A DNA stretch of 64,000 nt. Source: Amycolatopsis sulphurea (GTDB lineage: Bacteria; Actinomycetota; Actinomycetes; Mycobacteriales; Pseudonocardiaceae). The notes under the pieces are model-generated. The model searched no databases and had not been told where the DNA came from. It worked only from the letters and a program-made list of their open reading frames with translations. Positions 8,479-16,719 of the stretch are shown piece by piece. The stretch lies in assembly GCF_002564045.1 (NCBI RefSeq), contig NZ_PDJK01000002.1:1860001-1924000 (forward strand). Reading direction: 5' to 3'. Every line of letters starts with the position of its first letter. The first letter of the stretch is position 1. Position numbers and translations under genes: made by a program.

Positions 8479-9669
8479 ATGTCTGATTCGAATGACCTCG
8501 GCCGCCGGATCCGCGAGATCCGTTCATGGCGACAGCTGAACTTGCGCACCGCCGCCGACCTCGCCGGGATCTCCTACAGCTACCTCGGCCAGCTGGAGCG
8601 GGGCGAGCGGCCGGTCAACAACCGGCAAGTGCTCGAAGCACTCGCGAATGCTCTGCGTGTCTCTCCCGCTGAACTGACCGACGCGCCCCACGTCCCCGGG
8701 AAGCAACCGGACAGCCAGACCCACGCTGCACTCGATGCGGTAGAGGCGGCGCTGAGTGAGTGGCTTCCCGGCGAGATCCCTGATACGCCGGGTAGACCGT
8801 GGCGTCAGACGGTGTCCGACCTCGACACCCTGACGCATGTCCTGCGCCCGAAGTCCGACTACGCGGGCCAAGTCGCACTCCTTCCCTCGTTGATCACCGA
8901 TCTCCTTCACCATGCTCACGGCCGACACCGGGATCGAGCGCTTGAAGGATTGATGACCGCCTACTACGCCACCGGCAACGTCTCCGGCCGCCTTGGACGG
9001 CGGCAACTGTCGTACCTGGCAGGCGAGCGTGTCCGCGCCAGCGCCGAGCTACTGGACGACCGCGAGTGGCTTGGGGTGGCCACGTGGGTCCGCGCTCAGT
9101 TTCTCAGCTCCACGTCCCGGCAACGTCAGTACAAGCTCGCGCTCGACGCTGTAGACGCTCCCGGTGCCCGGCTGGAATCACGGGGCATGGGGCACCTCAC
9201 GGCAGCCATGTCGGCCGCTGCTCGCGGGGACACCGACACGGCCAGAGAGCATCTCGACGACGCCGGGAAGATGGCTGACCGGGTACAGGTTGCCGACTCG
9301 TGGGGGCTGGCCACCTTGAACTTCACCCGGGCCAACGTAGGAATCTGGCGTGTCGCTATCGGCACGGAGTTGGGAGACGGGGGCAAGGTCGCGGAGGTGG
9401 GCCGGAAGGTCAAGTGGTGGTCGCTACCCCTGTCCCGCCAGGGAGCGTTCTGGATGGATCTCGGGCGGGGCTTGATGCAGGACCGCCGAAGCCGGGAAGA
9501 CGGCCTACGCGCGATCTTGAAGGCTGAGGCCTTAACCCCGCAGCAAGTGCGGAACAACGTGTTCGTGCGTGAGGTTGTATCGGACCAGCTTCGCCGTGCC
9601 CAGCGTGACGCTGGCGGGCGGGAGCTTCGCGGGCTCGCATGGCGCATGGGGGTTGCACCTGTCGGGTGA
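8479..9669 (+). CDS. XRE-family regulator with long helical C-terminal domain
   Basis: This 396-aa protein begins with an HTH_3/XRE domain (residues about 6-62, containing LRTAADLAGISYSYLGQLERGERP). About 320 residues of alpha-helical, TPR-like sequence follow, as in the signal-sensing regulators common in Streptomyces and Amycolatopsis. The ATG at 8479 has GAGGTG 9-10 bases upstream. A long hairpin precedes it. The gene is divergent from the GntR repressor, so the two may cross-regulate. The ligand or target is unknown. No toxin, DUF397 or recombinase gene follows directly; the next genes are small hypotheticals. Confidence 0.85.
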   Translation: MSDSNDLGRRIREIRSWRQLNLRTAADLAGISYSYLGQLERGERPVNNRQVLEALANALRVSPAELTDAPHVPGKQPDSQTHAALDAVEAALSEWLPGEIPDTPGRPWRQTVSDLDTLTHVLRPKSDYAGQVALLPSLITDLLHHAHGRHRDRALEGLMTAYYATGNVSGRLGRRQLSYLAGERVRASAELLDDREWLGVATWVRAQFLSSTSRQRQYKLALDAVDAPGARLESRGMGHLTAAMSAAARGDTDTAREHLDDAGKMADRVQVADSWGLATLNFTRANVGIWRVAIGTELGDGGKVAEVGRKVKWWSLPLSRQGAFWMDLGRGLMQDRRSREDGLRAILKAEALTPQQVRNNVFVREVVSDQLRRAQRDAGGRELRGLAWRMGVAPVG

Positions 9670-9731
9670 TCCCCGGCCCGTGTGCACTTCTTGCGCACAA
9701 GCTCTGAGCAGCCACTCTTAGTGTCCTGCGC

Positions 9732-10007
9732 ATGACGGTGGGGTTTGGGGAGAGGCAACGTCGCTTCCGGGCGCCAGGGACGACGGATCTGGCTCTGCGG
9801 GTGCACACCGACCGGATGGACGGTCGGCGGCAGACGGCGCATCTCTATCTGAAGCGGGAGTTGGCGGACCCGGCGGCATGGTGGCTGATCCCGTGGTGCT
9901 CTGTCAACACGATCTACCCGCAACGGCACGAGCGCAGAGACCTCGACTTGACGGGGCTAGCCGACGCCAAGTGGTGCCCCGACTGCACACAGCGGGTTTT
10001 GCCGTGA
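9732..10007 (+). CDS. Small hypothetical protein with Cys pairs
   Basis: This 91-aa protein is soluble and basic, with no signal peptide. It contains an isolated Cys in WCSVNTIY and a WCPDC pair near the C terminus, which could make a small metal site. I do not recognise the family. TTGCGC at 9691 and CTTAGT at 9717 are weak promoter elements close enough that the transcript would be nearly leaderless. It lies between two XRE regulators in a strip of accessory genes. Confidence 0.55.
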   Translation: MTVGFGERQRRFRAPGTTDLALRVHTDRMDGRRQTAHLYLKRELADPAAWWLIPWCSVNTIYPQRHERRDLDLTGLADAKWCPDCTQRVLP

Positions 10008-10043
10008 CCGCGCTGATCTACATCGACCTAGCGACGGCGCGCG

Positions 10044-10355
10044 ATGATCGATGGCGTGTGGCACGTGGCTCGGCCGGCGGCGATCCCGGCACCGGGTGAT
10101 GAAGTCGTGATGCCGCAAGGAGCGACGGCGGTCGTCAAGTACGCGCCGACGGACGAGCGGACCAACCGGCATATACCGATGCAGTGCCCGTACTGGGACG
10201 CCCATCAAGGTTTCCCCGCCATCGCCTACAGCCTCGAAGGCACCGGCCCACGGTCCAACTCCTGCAACGTACGGCAAAACCGACGCCTGCACACCATCGC
10301 AACCACCATCGCCGACCACGCGACCACCACGCTCACAACGAAAGCAGGACAGTGA
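10044..10355 (+). CDS. Small hypothetical protein
   Basis: This 103-aa protein is predicted to be soluble and has no recognised domain. The N-terminal VWHVARPAAIPAPGDEV block and the Cys in MQCPYWD look protein-like. It begins 37 bp after the previous small gene. A GTG at 10004 overlaps the stop of that gene as GTGA and opens a 31-codon frame ending at 10099; this short frame could instead be the coupled start of a leader peptide. The two small genes probably belong together. Confidence 0.45.
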   Translation: MIDGVWHVARPAAIPAPGDEVVMPQGATAVVKYAPTDERTNRHIPMQCPYWDAHQGFPAIAYSLEGTGPRSNSCNVRQNRRLHTIATTIADHATTTLTTKAGQ

Positions 10356-10455
10356 CCCGTCCAGGACGCGGACACCGCCCCGCCGTGAAATCGACCGCAT
10401 CACCGCGGCAACCCAAGCGACAATCCACGACATCGATAAATTGAGGACACGGCAC

Positions 10456-11310
10456 ATGAAAACCAACGACCGGGGTGTGTTCCGGAACCGGTTACTGGGC
10501 ATCGCCCTGCGCACAGCCCGGAAGGACGCGCACTTCGGGGTCCGGGAACTGGCCCGCAGGGTCGGGGTCAACCCGGCCCTGCTGTCGAACTGGGAGCTCG
10601 GCGAACGCACACCAAAACGGGAAGACGTTGCCGGGATCCTCGGCGCACTCGGGGTCGTCGGCACGGAGAAACAGCGGATCCTGCACCTGGCCCGCCTCAC
10701 CGGCCCCGGCTTGATCCTTCCCGGCAACCTCAGCAACCGAGACCACCTCGCCGCGCTGAGAGACTGCGAAACACTATCCACGACCATCCGAACATGGCAC
10801 CCCCTGCGGATCCCCGATCTCCTGCAAATCCCCGACTACACCATGGCAGTACTCGCCGCGCAGGGTTTCAGCCCCGCCGACAGCCAGGAGCTCGCGGCGC
10901 TGCGCACTGAAAGCGGCAACATCATCCACGGCCCACACTCCACCCCGATCACCGCGTACATCGGCGCCTCAGCCCTCACCAACCTCGTCGGCTCACCGGC
11001 GATCATGTGCCGCCAACTCGATATGCTCGTCGTCCCCTCGACCGGAACCACGGTGCGCGTCGTGCCAGACGACACCGACGAACACCCGGGCCGATCCGGC
11101 CCCTTCACCCTCTACGACACGCGCGCCGCGACCGTCGCCTACATCGCCCACCACAACGGCGGAACCTTCCTCCCCGACGATCGCCACGAATTCCACGCGG
11201 TCATCAATCGACTCGACAAAATCGCGAAAACACCCATTGAATCCGCAATGATAATCGGCGGAATCGCCGCAAAATACACCCGCAGTGAACACTCTCCCGG
11301 AGACGGCTAG
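10456..11310 (+). CDS. XRE-family regulator with DUF5753-type C-terminal domain
   Basis: This 284-aa protein has an N-terminal HTH (residues about 15-65, with LARRVGVNPALLSNWELGERTP) and a C-terminal DUF5753-like domain containing IPDLLQIPDYT, typical of a large actinomycete regulator family often paired with DUF397 genes. No DUF397 gene follows here. The ATG 10456 is preferred because GAGGAC precedes it at the right distance; TTG 10441 is the upstream alternative. A/T-richer codons appear toward the 3' end. It sits among small hypothetical genes in an accessory strip. The target is unknown. Confidence 0.85.
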   Translation: MKTNDRGVFRNRLLGIALRTARKDAHFGVRELARRVGVNPALLSNWELGERTPKREDVAGILGALGVVGTEKQRILHLARLTGPGLILPGNLSNRDHLAALRDCETLSTTIRTWHPLRIPDLLQIPDYTMAVLAAQGFSPADSQELAALRTESGNIIHGPHSTPITAYIGASALTNLVGSPAIMCRQLDMLVVPSTGTTVRVVPDDTDEHPGRSGPFTLYDTRAATVAYIAHHNGGTFLPDDRHEFHAVINRLDKIAKTPIESAMIIGGIAAKYTRSEHSPGDG

Positions 11311-11361
11311 GAAATCAGCCCACCGGCCAAGCTCCAATGAGGACACCAGTACGAACAACCG

Positions 11362-11443
11362 ATGCGCCAACGCCTGCCACTCCAGCCCGAGGGGCATGAC
11401 CTGTCGCAGGGTGGCCAAGACCTACGGAAGTTCGCCAAGGGCC
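11362..11443 (+). pseudogene. Decayed duplicate of the phospholipase A2-like 3' end
   Basis: From about 11362 the sequence matches the end of the phospholipase gene at 12040-12130. It shares GTGGCCAAGACCTAC against GTGGCCAGGACCTAC, and then GGAAGTTCGCCAAGGGCC in both. The copy has lost 13 bp lying between two TAC triplets, which shifts its frame. The likeness resumes further downstream, at CGGTCAACGGC (about 11500), which corresponds to the flank after the intact gene at about 12206. It is therefore the residue of a tandem duplication, with the 5' part gone. Confidence 0.75.
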
Positions 11444-11727
11444 GAGAGCGAGGCTCGGACAGTCCGACCCAGCCCACCGCAATTCCAGGCACCGGTCAAC
11501 GGCTCGCCGATCCGGCCCCGAACGCCAGCATCCCTTGGGGTGCGCTGCCGGCCAGGAACGTCGGCGGACCGCAGGAACGTTCGCCGTTGCCTTCCGCCAA
11601 TCACCTGCCTCGGGGGTTTTCTCACCCGGTGAGGGGGTGATCGACCGTTGTAACACTTTAATCCCACATGTCACACTCGCTGCGGCGCGCCGACCTGCCG
11701 ATGTGGACAGTGAAAGGAATGCACGTC

Positions 11728-12159
11728 ATGTCCGAGAAGCATTCAGGTTCCTCGCCGCGCTGGTACGGCGTGGCGGTCGCGGCACTGGTGGCGGCGTTCT
11801 TGTCGCTCGGTTTCGGCGCGACGGCGCAGGCAACACCGGACACCTCGCAGACCGCGCAGACCCAGCTGACGAAGGACTACTGCGGGGGCTCCGGCATCAG
11901 CAAGTGGGTGCCCGATCGCTGGTTCAAAGCGGAGTTCAGCGACTCGTGCGCGAAGCACGATCGGTGCTACTCGCGCGCCAGCAGCACCGATCGGCTCGTC
12001 TGTGACAAGAACCTGCTGCAGGACCTGCGCGGCGCCTGCGCCCAGGCCTACCCCTCCGGCCTGAAGGGCGCGACCTGCCGCGGGGTGGCCAGGACCTACT
12101 ACGAAGCAGTACGGAAGTTCGCCAAGGGCCACTACCACGGCTCGGGCAACCCGAACTAG
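11728..12159 (+). CDS. Secreted phospholipase A2-like protein
   Basis: This 143-aa protein has a Sec signal peptide (hydrophobic WYGVAVAALVAAFLSLGF, predicted cleavage after ATAQA), so it is exported. The mature part contains SCAKHDRCYSR, the Cys-x-x-His-Asp active-site helix of bacterial phospholipase A2 (PF09056-like), with His77 and Asp78, and four to six Cys that could form disulfides. The expected activity is hydrolysis of the sn-2 ester of phospholipids outside the cell. ATG 11728 is preferred over ATG 11719 because AAAGGA lies at ideal spacing. A 13-bp hairpin follows the stop. A degraded tandem copy lies just upstream. Confidence 0.85.
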   Translation: MSEKHSGSSPRWYGVAVAALVAAFLSLGFGATAQATPDTSQTAQTQLTKDYCGGSGISKWVPDRWFKAEFSDSCAKHDRCYSRASSTDRLVCDKNLLQDLRGACAQAYPSGLKGATCRGVARTYYEAVRKFAKGHYHGSGNPN

Positions 12160-12172
12160 CCACGACGATCCT

Positions 12173-12205
12173 GGCTCGCCGGAGGTGCGCAGCCTCCGGC
12201 GAGCC
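12173..12205 (+). terminator. Hairpin terminator after the phospholipase gene
   Basis: GGCTCGCCGGAGG (12173-12185) pairs perfectly with CCTCCGGCGAGCC (12193-12205) around a 7-nt loop. It starts 13 bp after the stop codon. No T-run follows, which is normal for actinomycetes. Confidence 0.8.
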
Positions 12206-12257
12206 GGTCAACGGCCTCGCCAAGCCAGCGTCGCCACCGGCCCGCGCGCCCGGCAGT

Positions 12258-12543
12258 GCTGTGAAGGGGCCCTTCACGGACGCAGAGTCCAGGGGCCGGC
12301 AAAGTTGGTCGAGGCCCCCTGATCAGCAGAGTGAGCCGTGGCTGCCGCGTCATCATCGACGACACCTACCCTCTTCGTCGATCACGCCCGGCAACGCACG
12401 ATGCGGAACTATTCGAGGCGCGACCACCTCGCGCTGTGCGCCAGACCTTTCCCGAAGCTGTGAAGGGGCCCTTCACAGACTCAGAGTCCGTGAAGGGGCC
12501 CTTCACAGACCTCCGCAGTCTGCGCAGGCCCCCTCACGGACCC
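12258..12543 (-). repeat. Composite palindromic element, copy A (inverted)
   Basis: This long unit holds a GTGAAGGGGCCCTTCAC core at the left end and two more at 12459-12513. Between them is a 150-bp body containing GGCAAAGTTGGTCGAGG, CTGATCAGCAGAG, GTGGCTGCCGCGTCATCATC and GCGCGACCACCTCGCG. The body is the reverse complement of the one found near 16.3, 16.6 and 24.3 kb. The element lies between the phospholipase terminator and the second histidine kinase gene. Short frames inside it are not genes. Confidence 0.85.
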
Positions 12544-12672
12544 AGGGCAGCAGGCGGCCGCACTGGGCTGTTTGGCCGAGCGTCGTAGGCCGAAAGCACC
12601 CCCATGCGCGGTGGCGGACGCGCGAAGGCGGGATACTGACGTCGCACACGGACAGGGAGGACGCCGGATCCG

Positions 12673-13863
12673 GTGAGACGAACCGCGGAGGGCCCACTGC
12701 GCCGAGGCCTGGTGATTGCGGAGATCGTGATCTTGGCCGCGCTGAACCTCGAGCTGTTCGTGCGCAAAATCCTTCCGCATGGCCTGCCGCTCGCCGAACT
12801 CGGCTACTTCCTCGCCGGGCTGGTGGTCGGGGCGCTCGCCCTGCTACGCCGCCGATATCCCGGGCGGACCGCCGTCCTCACCACGTCCGCCATCGCGCTT
12901 TCCCTGGTCTACAGCCTGGTCGGCCTGCTCGCCGAGCCTGCCGCGACGCTCGGTGGCGACCCCGAGGTCTTCGCGCTGGCCCTCCTGGTCGGCGCGAGCT
13001 GCCACCGGCTGTCCACGCCACAGGCCGCCGGGCTGGTCGCGCTCGGCGGAGCGGCGATCGCCGTCGCGCCCCTGGCGCGGTACGGAGTCAGTCTCCTCAC
13101 CCTCGTCACCGTGGTGCTCTGGCTGATGCTGTGGGGATGCAGCGTCGTGGTCGGGCTGATCCTGCGCGACGGTGACACCCGCCGCGAAGCAGCGCTGGCC
13201 GCCGCCCGGAACCGGGAACGGCTGGATCTGGCCCGCGAGTTGCACGATCTGGTCGCGCACCACATCACCGGCGTCGTGGTGCGCACGCAGGCGGCCGGCG
13301 TGGTGCTCGCAGGCGGCCCGGAACAGGAGCTCCTCCAGGAGATCGAGCATGCCGGAGCAGAGGCGCTGGCCGCCGTGCGGCGGTTGGTCATGATGTTGCG
13401 CAGCCCCGAAGAAGCCCCGTCCTTCACAACCGGAGGCCTGGTGGAGACAGTCGAAGCAGCCGTCGACGGCGACACCGCAGTCACTCTCAAGCTGGCACCC
13501 GGGCTGGCCGAGCTGGCCGTGACCCCGGAAACGGTTTCCACCGTTCACCGGGTGGTCCTCGAAGCGCTGACCAACGTGCGCAAGCACGCCCCGGAAGCCC
13601 AGCAGATCGTGGTCGACGTGGCGCCCGCGACGGCCGAGAGGACCTTGCGGGTCGAGGTGCGCAACGACGGGCTCCGGCAGACCCGCGCCCGCCGCGCACC
13701 GGGCGGGTACGGGCTGGTCGGGATGCGCGAGCGGATCATGGCGCTGGAAGGCAGGCTGACCGCGGGAGAACACGGTGCACGCGGCTGGCGGGTACTGGCC
13801 GAACTTCCGCTGCCCGCCCTCACGCCGACCGTCCGTCCGACCGGAAGGGGGATGGCGCAATGA
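12673..13863 (+). CDS. Two-component sensor histidine kinase
   Basis: This 396-aa kinase has about five hydrophobic segments in residues 10-165, then a DHp helix with the HPK7 motif RELHDLVAHH, and a HATPase_c domain with EALTNVRKHAP and GGYGLVGMRERI. It is the intact equivalent of the broken kinase at the start of the window. The GTG start at 12673 has GGGAGGA about 11 bases upstream. Its 3' end overlaps the response regulator gene (ATGA), so the pair is coupled. The signal is not evident. A composite repeat lies just upstream of the promoter region. Confidence 0.92.
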   Translation: MRRTAEGPLRRGLVIAEIVILAALNLELFVRKILPHGLPLAELGYFLAGLVVGALALLRRRYPGRTAVLTTSAIALSLVYSLVGLLAEPAATLGGDPEVFALALLVGASCHRLSTPQAAGLVALGGAAIAVAPLARYGVSLLTLVTVVLWLMLWGCSVVVGLILRDGDTRREAALAAARNRERLDLARELHDLVAHHITGVVVRTQAAGVVLAGGPEQELLQEIEHAGAEALAAVRRLVMMLRSPEEAPSFTTGGLVETVEAAVDGDTAVTLKLAPGLAELAVTPETVSTVHRVVLEALTNVRKHAPEAQQIVVDVAPATAERTLRVEVRNDGLRQTRARRAPGGYGLVGMRERIMALEGRLTAGEHGARGWRVLAELPLPALTPTVRPTGRGMAQ

Positions 13864-14507
13864 CCTTGCGGGTTCTGCTGGCCGACGATCAGGCCATGGT
13901 GCGCACCGGTTTCCGGCTGATCCTGGAACGGGAGGCCGGGTTCGAGGTGGTCGGCGAGGCCGGGGACGGCAGGCAGGCGGTGGCGCGCGCCCGCGAGCTG
14001 CGTCCGGACGTCACGCTGATGGACATCCGGATGCCGCTGGTGGACGGTCTGGCCGCGACCCGGCTGCTGGCCGGGCCGGACGTGGCCGATCCGCTGCGGG
14101 TGCTGGTCGTGACGACCTTCGATCTCGACGAGCTGGTGCACGAGGCCCTGCATGCCGGGGCCTCGGGATTCCTGCTGAAGGACGCCGGCCCGCGGCTGCT
14201 CGTGGAGGCGGTGCGGGCGGCCGCGAACGGCGAGGCACTCGTCTCCCCGTCGATCACCACCCGGCTGCTGGCCCACTTCGCCCAGCCGAGCAGTGCGGCC
14301 CGCCCTGCCGATCCACCGCTGACCCAGCGCGAAGTCGAGGTGACCAAGGCGCTCGCCCGCGGCCGGACGAATGCGGAGATCACCGGGGAGCTGGTCATCT
14401 CGCTGTCCACGGTGAAGAGCCATCTCTCCTCGATCCAGCGCAAGATCGCCGCCCGCAACCGCACCGAGATCGTGGTCTGGGCCTGGGAATCCGGGCTGGT
14501 GCGCTGA
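13860..14507 (+). CDS. NarL/LuxR-type response regulator
   Basis: This 215-aa protein has a receiver domain (D9/D10, phosphoacceptor D55 in LMDIRMP, TTFD, LLKDAG) followed by a LuxR HTH (about 150-205, LTQREVEVTKALARGRTN). It is the cognate regulator of the kinase at 12673, with which it overlaps by four bases. It ends at TGA 14505-14507, directly before a strong bidirectional terminator shared with the convergent hydrolase gene. No downstream target is visible; the divergent or convergent exported hydrolase is a possible but unproven target. Confidence 0.92.
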   Translation: MTLRVLLADDQAMVRTGFRLILEREAGFEVVGEAGDGRQAVARARELRPDVTLMDIRMPLVDGLAATRLLAGPDVADPLRVLVVTTFDLDELVHEALHAGASGFLLKDAGPRLLVEAVRAAANGEALVSPSITTRLLAHFAQPSSAARPADPPLTQREVEVTKALARGRTNAEITGELVISLSTVKSHLSSIQRKIAARNRTEIVVWAWESGLVR

Positions 14508-14513
14508 CCGGCA

Positions 14514-14546
14514 CGGGTCCGCGCCGCAGCACGCGGCGCGGACCCG
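14514..14546. terminator. Bidirectional hairpin terminator
   Basis: CGGGTCCGCGCCG (14514-14526) pairs perfectly with CGGCGCGGACCCG (14534-14546) around the loop CAGCACG. It lies exactly between the convergent response regulator (stop 14507) and hydrolase (stop 14551) genes, so it probably serves both. Confidence 0.85.
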
Positions 14547-14550
14547 GCAC

Positions 14551-16011
14551 TCAGTGGGTTTCCGCTTTGCAGGCCATATCCTGCGCCGGACGGCGACCGG
14601 TGGTCAGGAACGTGGTGACCACGTCGGTCACGCACTGGTTGCCGCTGACCAGGTAGGTCCCGTGCCCGCCGTGATCCGCGGTGACCATCCGGGCGCGCTC
14701 GCCCAGCGCCTGCCGCATCCGCAGCGCCCCGGCCAGCGGAGTCACCGGGTCACGCAGGTTCTGCGTCATGAGCACGTTCAACGGGCCCTTGTCGCCGATG
14801 CGCACCGGCGGCTCGGCAGGGTCCGGCCAGAACGCGCACGGCTGGATGTTCGCACCAGCGCCGCCGAAGGCCGGGTAACGCAGGTGGTCGACCGCGACGT
14901 TGGCCACGTAGGAGCCGACCGACGTGGGCCAGCGGGAATCGTTGCAGGTGGTGAACAGTTCCCCGGACGCCATGTTGTCCGCGGCTGCCAGGTCACCCGG
15001 TGCGCCCGGCGGTATCTGAACGCCGGCGTCCAGTTCGTGCCACGCCTGCGCCAGTTCGTCGAAACGCTTGTCGCTGAACAGCGTGGCGAAAGTGGCGTAG
15101 CGGAATCGCTTACCGTCGATTTCGTTGTTGGGCTTCCGGTCCAGCCGATCGGCGAGTTCGTAGTACTTCGCGGTGACCTGCGCCGGCGTACTGCCCAGGT
15201 GGTACTTGGCATCGCCCGCCGCCGCGAATTTCGCGAAGTCCGGCAACCGGTCCTGGAAACCTTGGCCGTACAACCGTTCGTACGGGTAGGTCCAGCCGCC
15301 TTCGCTGAGGTTGCTGTCGACGACGAACCGGCCGCCCTGCTCCGGGAACAGCGTCGTGTACACCGCGCCGAGGTAACTGCCCCAGGACACGCCGAGGTAG
15401 GAGATCTGGGACTCGCCCAGCGCGATCCGGATCTGGTTCAGGTCGCGGGCGGAATTGGCCGTGCTGATGTACGGCCGCATCCACGCGCTCTTCCCGGTGA
15501 GGCACTGCTTCGCGATCTGCTTCGCGTCCGCGGCCGTCTTCAAGACGTCCGCGGTGTTGCGCGCATACGTCGGGACGATGCCGTACTTCGACTGTTCGTG
15601 CGTCAGATCGCAGCTCACCGGCGTGCTGTGCCCGAAACCGCGCGGGTCGAACCCGATCACGTCGTAGCTGTCCCGCACGCTCTTCGGCAGCTTCAGCTTG
15701 ACGAGGTCGGCCGGGAAGGTCATCCCCGGCGCGGGGCCGCCCGGATCGGTCAGCAGCACTCCCTTCCGGTGCGCGGGATTCGTGCTGGGCAGCCGGGAAA
15801 TCCCGAGTTCGATCCGCTTCCCGTCCGGATTCCGGTAGTCCAGCGGCACCTGCAGCGTCGCGCACTGCAGATCCGGCGCGGCCTTCGCGACGTCCGCCGG
15901 GCACGCGCCCCAGCGCACGCCGCCGGACGGTGTCGCGGCTTGCGAAACCGCCGGGAGCATCGCCGTCGCCAGCCCGGCGACAGCCAGCGCGACGGGTAAC
16001 GTTCTCCGCAT
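14551..16011 (-). CDS. Secreted alpha/beta hydrolase (tripeptidyl aminopeptidase type)
   Basis: This 486-aa protein has a Sec signal peptide (TLPVALAVAGLATAMLP, cleavage near SQAA). The mature enzyme has VLLTDPGGPAPG as oxyanion-hole region, DVIGFDPRGFGHSTPV, the nucleophile elbow GVSWGSYLGA, and a C-terminal lid domain with a His in TADHGGHGTY. It matches the SlpD/SlpE/TAP-like peptidases of Streptomyces, which remove tripeptides outside the cell; proteolytic versus esterase activity cannot be told from sequence. ATG 16011 is preferred because AAGGA lies 6-10 bases upstream and the signal peptide starts immediately. A perfect inverted repeat lies in its promoter. Confidence 0.88.
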   Translation of the reverse strand: MRRTLPVALAVAGLATAMLPAVSQAATPSGGVRWGACPADVAKAAPDLQCATLQVPLDYRNPDGKRIELGISRLPSTNPAHRKGVLLTDPGGPAPGMTFPADLVKLKLPKSVRDSYDVIGFDPRGFGHSTPVSCDLTHEQSKYGIVPTYARNTADVLKTAADAKQIAKQCLTGKSAWMRPYISTANSARDLNQIRIALGESQISYLGVSWGSYLGAVYTTLFPEQGGRFVVDSNLSEGGWTYPYERLYGQGFQDRLPDFAKFAAAGDAKYHLGSTPAQVTAKYYELADRLDRKPNNEIDGKRFRYATFATLFSDKRFDELAQAWHELDAGVQIPPGAPGDLAAADNMASGELFTTCNDSRWPTSVGSYVANVAVDHLRYPAFGGAGANIQPCAFWPDPAEPPVRIGDKGPLNVLMTQNLRDPVTPLAGALRMRQALGERARMVTADHGGHGTYLVSGNQCVTDVVTTFLTTGRRPAQDMACKAETH

Positions 16012-16035
16012 CCTTGGTCCTTCCCCGACTATGCT

Positions 16036-16054
16036 CGATGAGTGGAACTCATCG
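16036..16054 (-). promoter_or_regulatory. Candidate operator in the hydrolase promoter
   Basis: CGATGAGT and ACTCATCG form a perfect 8-bp inverted repeat with a 3-bp spacer, 25 bp upstream of the hydrolase ATG. On the minus strand a possible -10 element, CATAGT, lies just downstream (16028-16033), so a repressor bound here would block the promoter. The regulator is unknown. Confidence 0.55.
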
Positions 16055-16144
16055 TGCACACGGGGAAATCCTGCGAAATCAGGCGCGAGAACGGCTCCGG
16101 GTAACGATTTGCTCAGCCAAAAGTACGATCGGCTGCGCCCGGAC

Positions 16145-16188
16145 GGCCGGTACCCCCAGGCTTTTCATGCACAGGCGTACGGGGCGTC
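16145..16188. repeat. Direct repeat flanking the tandem composite elements, left copy
   Basis: This 44-bp segment starts with GGCCGGTACCCCCAGG and ends with GGGGCGTC. It is nearly identical to 16677-16719. Together they bracket the two composite units at 16187-16676. It looks like duplicated flanking DNA rather than a short target-site duplication. Confidence 0.75.
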
Positions 16189-16449
16189 GGCAAAGTCGGT
16201 GTGAGGGGCCCTGCGCAGACTGCGGAGGTCCGTGAAGGGGCCCTTCACGGACTCTGAGTCTGTGAAGGGCCCCTTCACAGACCCGAGACAGGTCCGGCGC
16301 ACACCACGAGGTGGTCGCGCATCTCGAACACCTCCGCTTCGTCCGCTGCCGGGCGTAATCGACGAAGAGGGCAGGCGCCGTCATGATGACGCGGCAGCCA
16401 CCGCTCTCTGCTGATCACGGGTCCACGACCAACTTTGCCGGGACCCTGC
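16187..16449 (+). repeat. Composite palindromic element, copy B
   Basis: The unit begins with GTCGGCAAAGTCGGTGTGAG, then carries GGGGCCCTGCGCAGACTGCGGAGG and two GTGAAGGGG-type cores at 16232-16278. The body that follows has CCGAGACAGGTCCGGCGC, CACGAGGTGGTCGCGC, GACGCGGCAGCCACCG and CTGATCACGGGTC. It ends near CAACTTTGCCGGGACC. It is in plus orientation relative to copy A. It lies in the divergent space between the hydrolase and GntR genes, so the family is not confined to gene 3' ends. Confidence 0.85.
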
Positions 16450-16676
16450 CACGGAGGTCCGTGAAGGGCCCCTTCACGGACTCTGAGTCCGTCCGGGGCC
16501 CCTTCACGGACCCGAAACAGGTCCGGCACATACCACGAGGTGGCCGCGCACCCCGAACACAACCGCATCGCCACTACCGGACGAAACCGATGAAGAGGGG
16601 AGGCACCGCCGACGATGACGCGGCAGCCACCGCTCCCTGCTGATCACAGGCCCTCGACCAACTTTGCCGGGGCCCT
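16450..16676 (+). repeat. Composite palindromic element, copy C
   Basis: This is a second unit directly following copy B, with the same order of blocks: two GTGAAGG/CCTTCAC cores (the second one degraded to GTCCGGGGCCCCTTCAC), ACAGGTCCGGCACATACCAC, a diverged body, GACGCGGCAGCCACCG and CAACTTTGCCGGGGCC. It differs from copy B by scattered substitutions, so the tandem duplication is old. The right direct repeat begins at its end. Confidence 0.82.
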
Positions 16677-16719
16677 GGCCGGTACCCCTGGCTTTCCATG
16701 CGCAGGCGTATGGGGCGTC
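16677..16719. repeat. Direct repeat flanking the tandem composite elements, right copy
   Basis: This 43-bp segment from GGCCGGTACCCCTGG to GGGGCGTC repeats the left copy at 16145-16188 with a few substitutions and one missing base. Confidence 0.75.

Noticed and set aside
12261-12672. Short genes inside the composite repeat
   Set aside because: The frames are caused by the repeat, recur wherever the repeat recurs and show no coding signature.
16187-16676. Insertion sequence or transposase gene
   Set aside because: No protein-like frame with transposase motifs is present. The units are non-coding.
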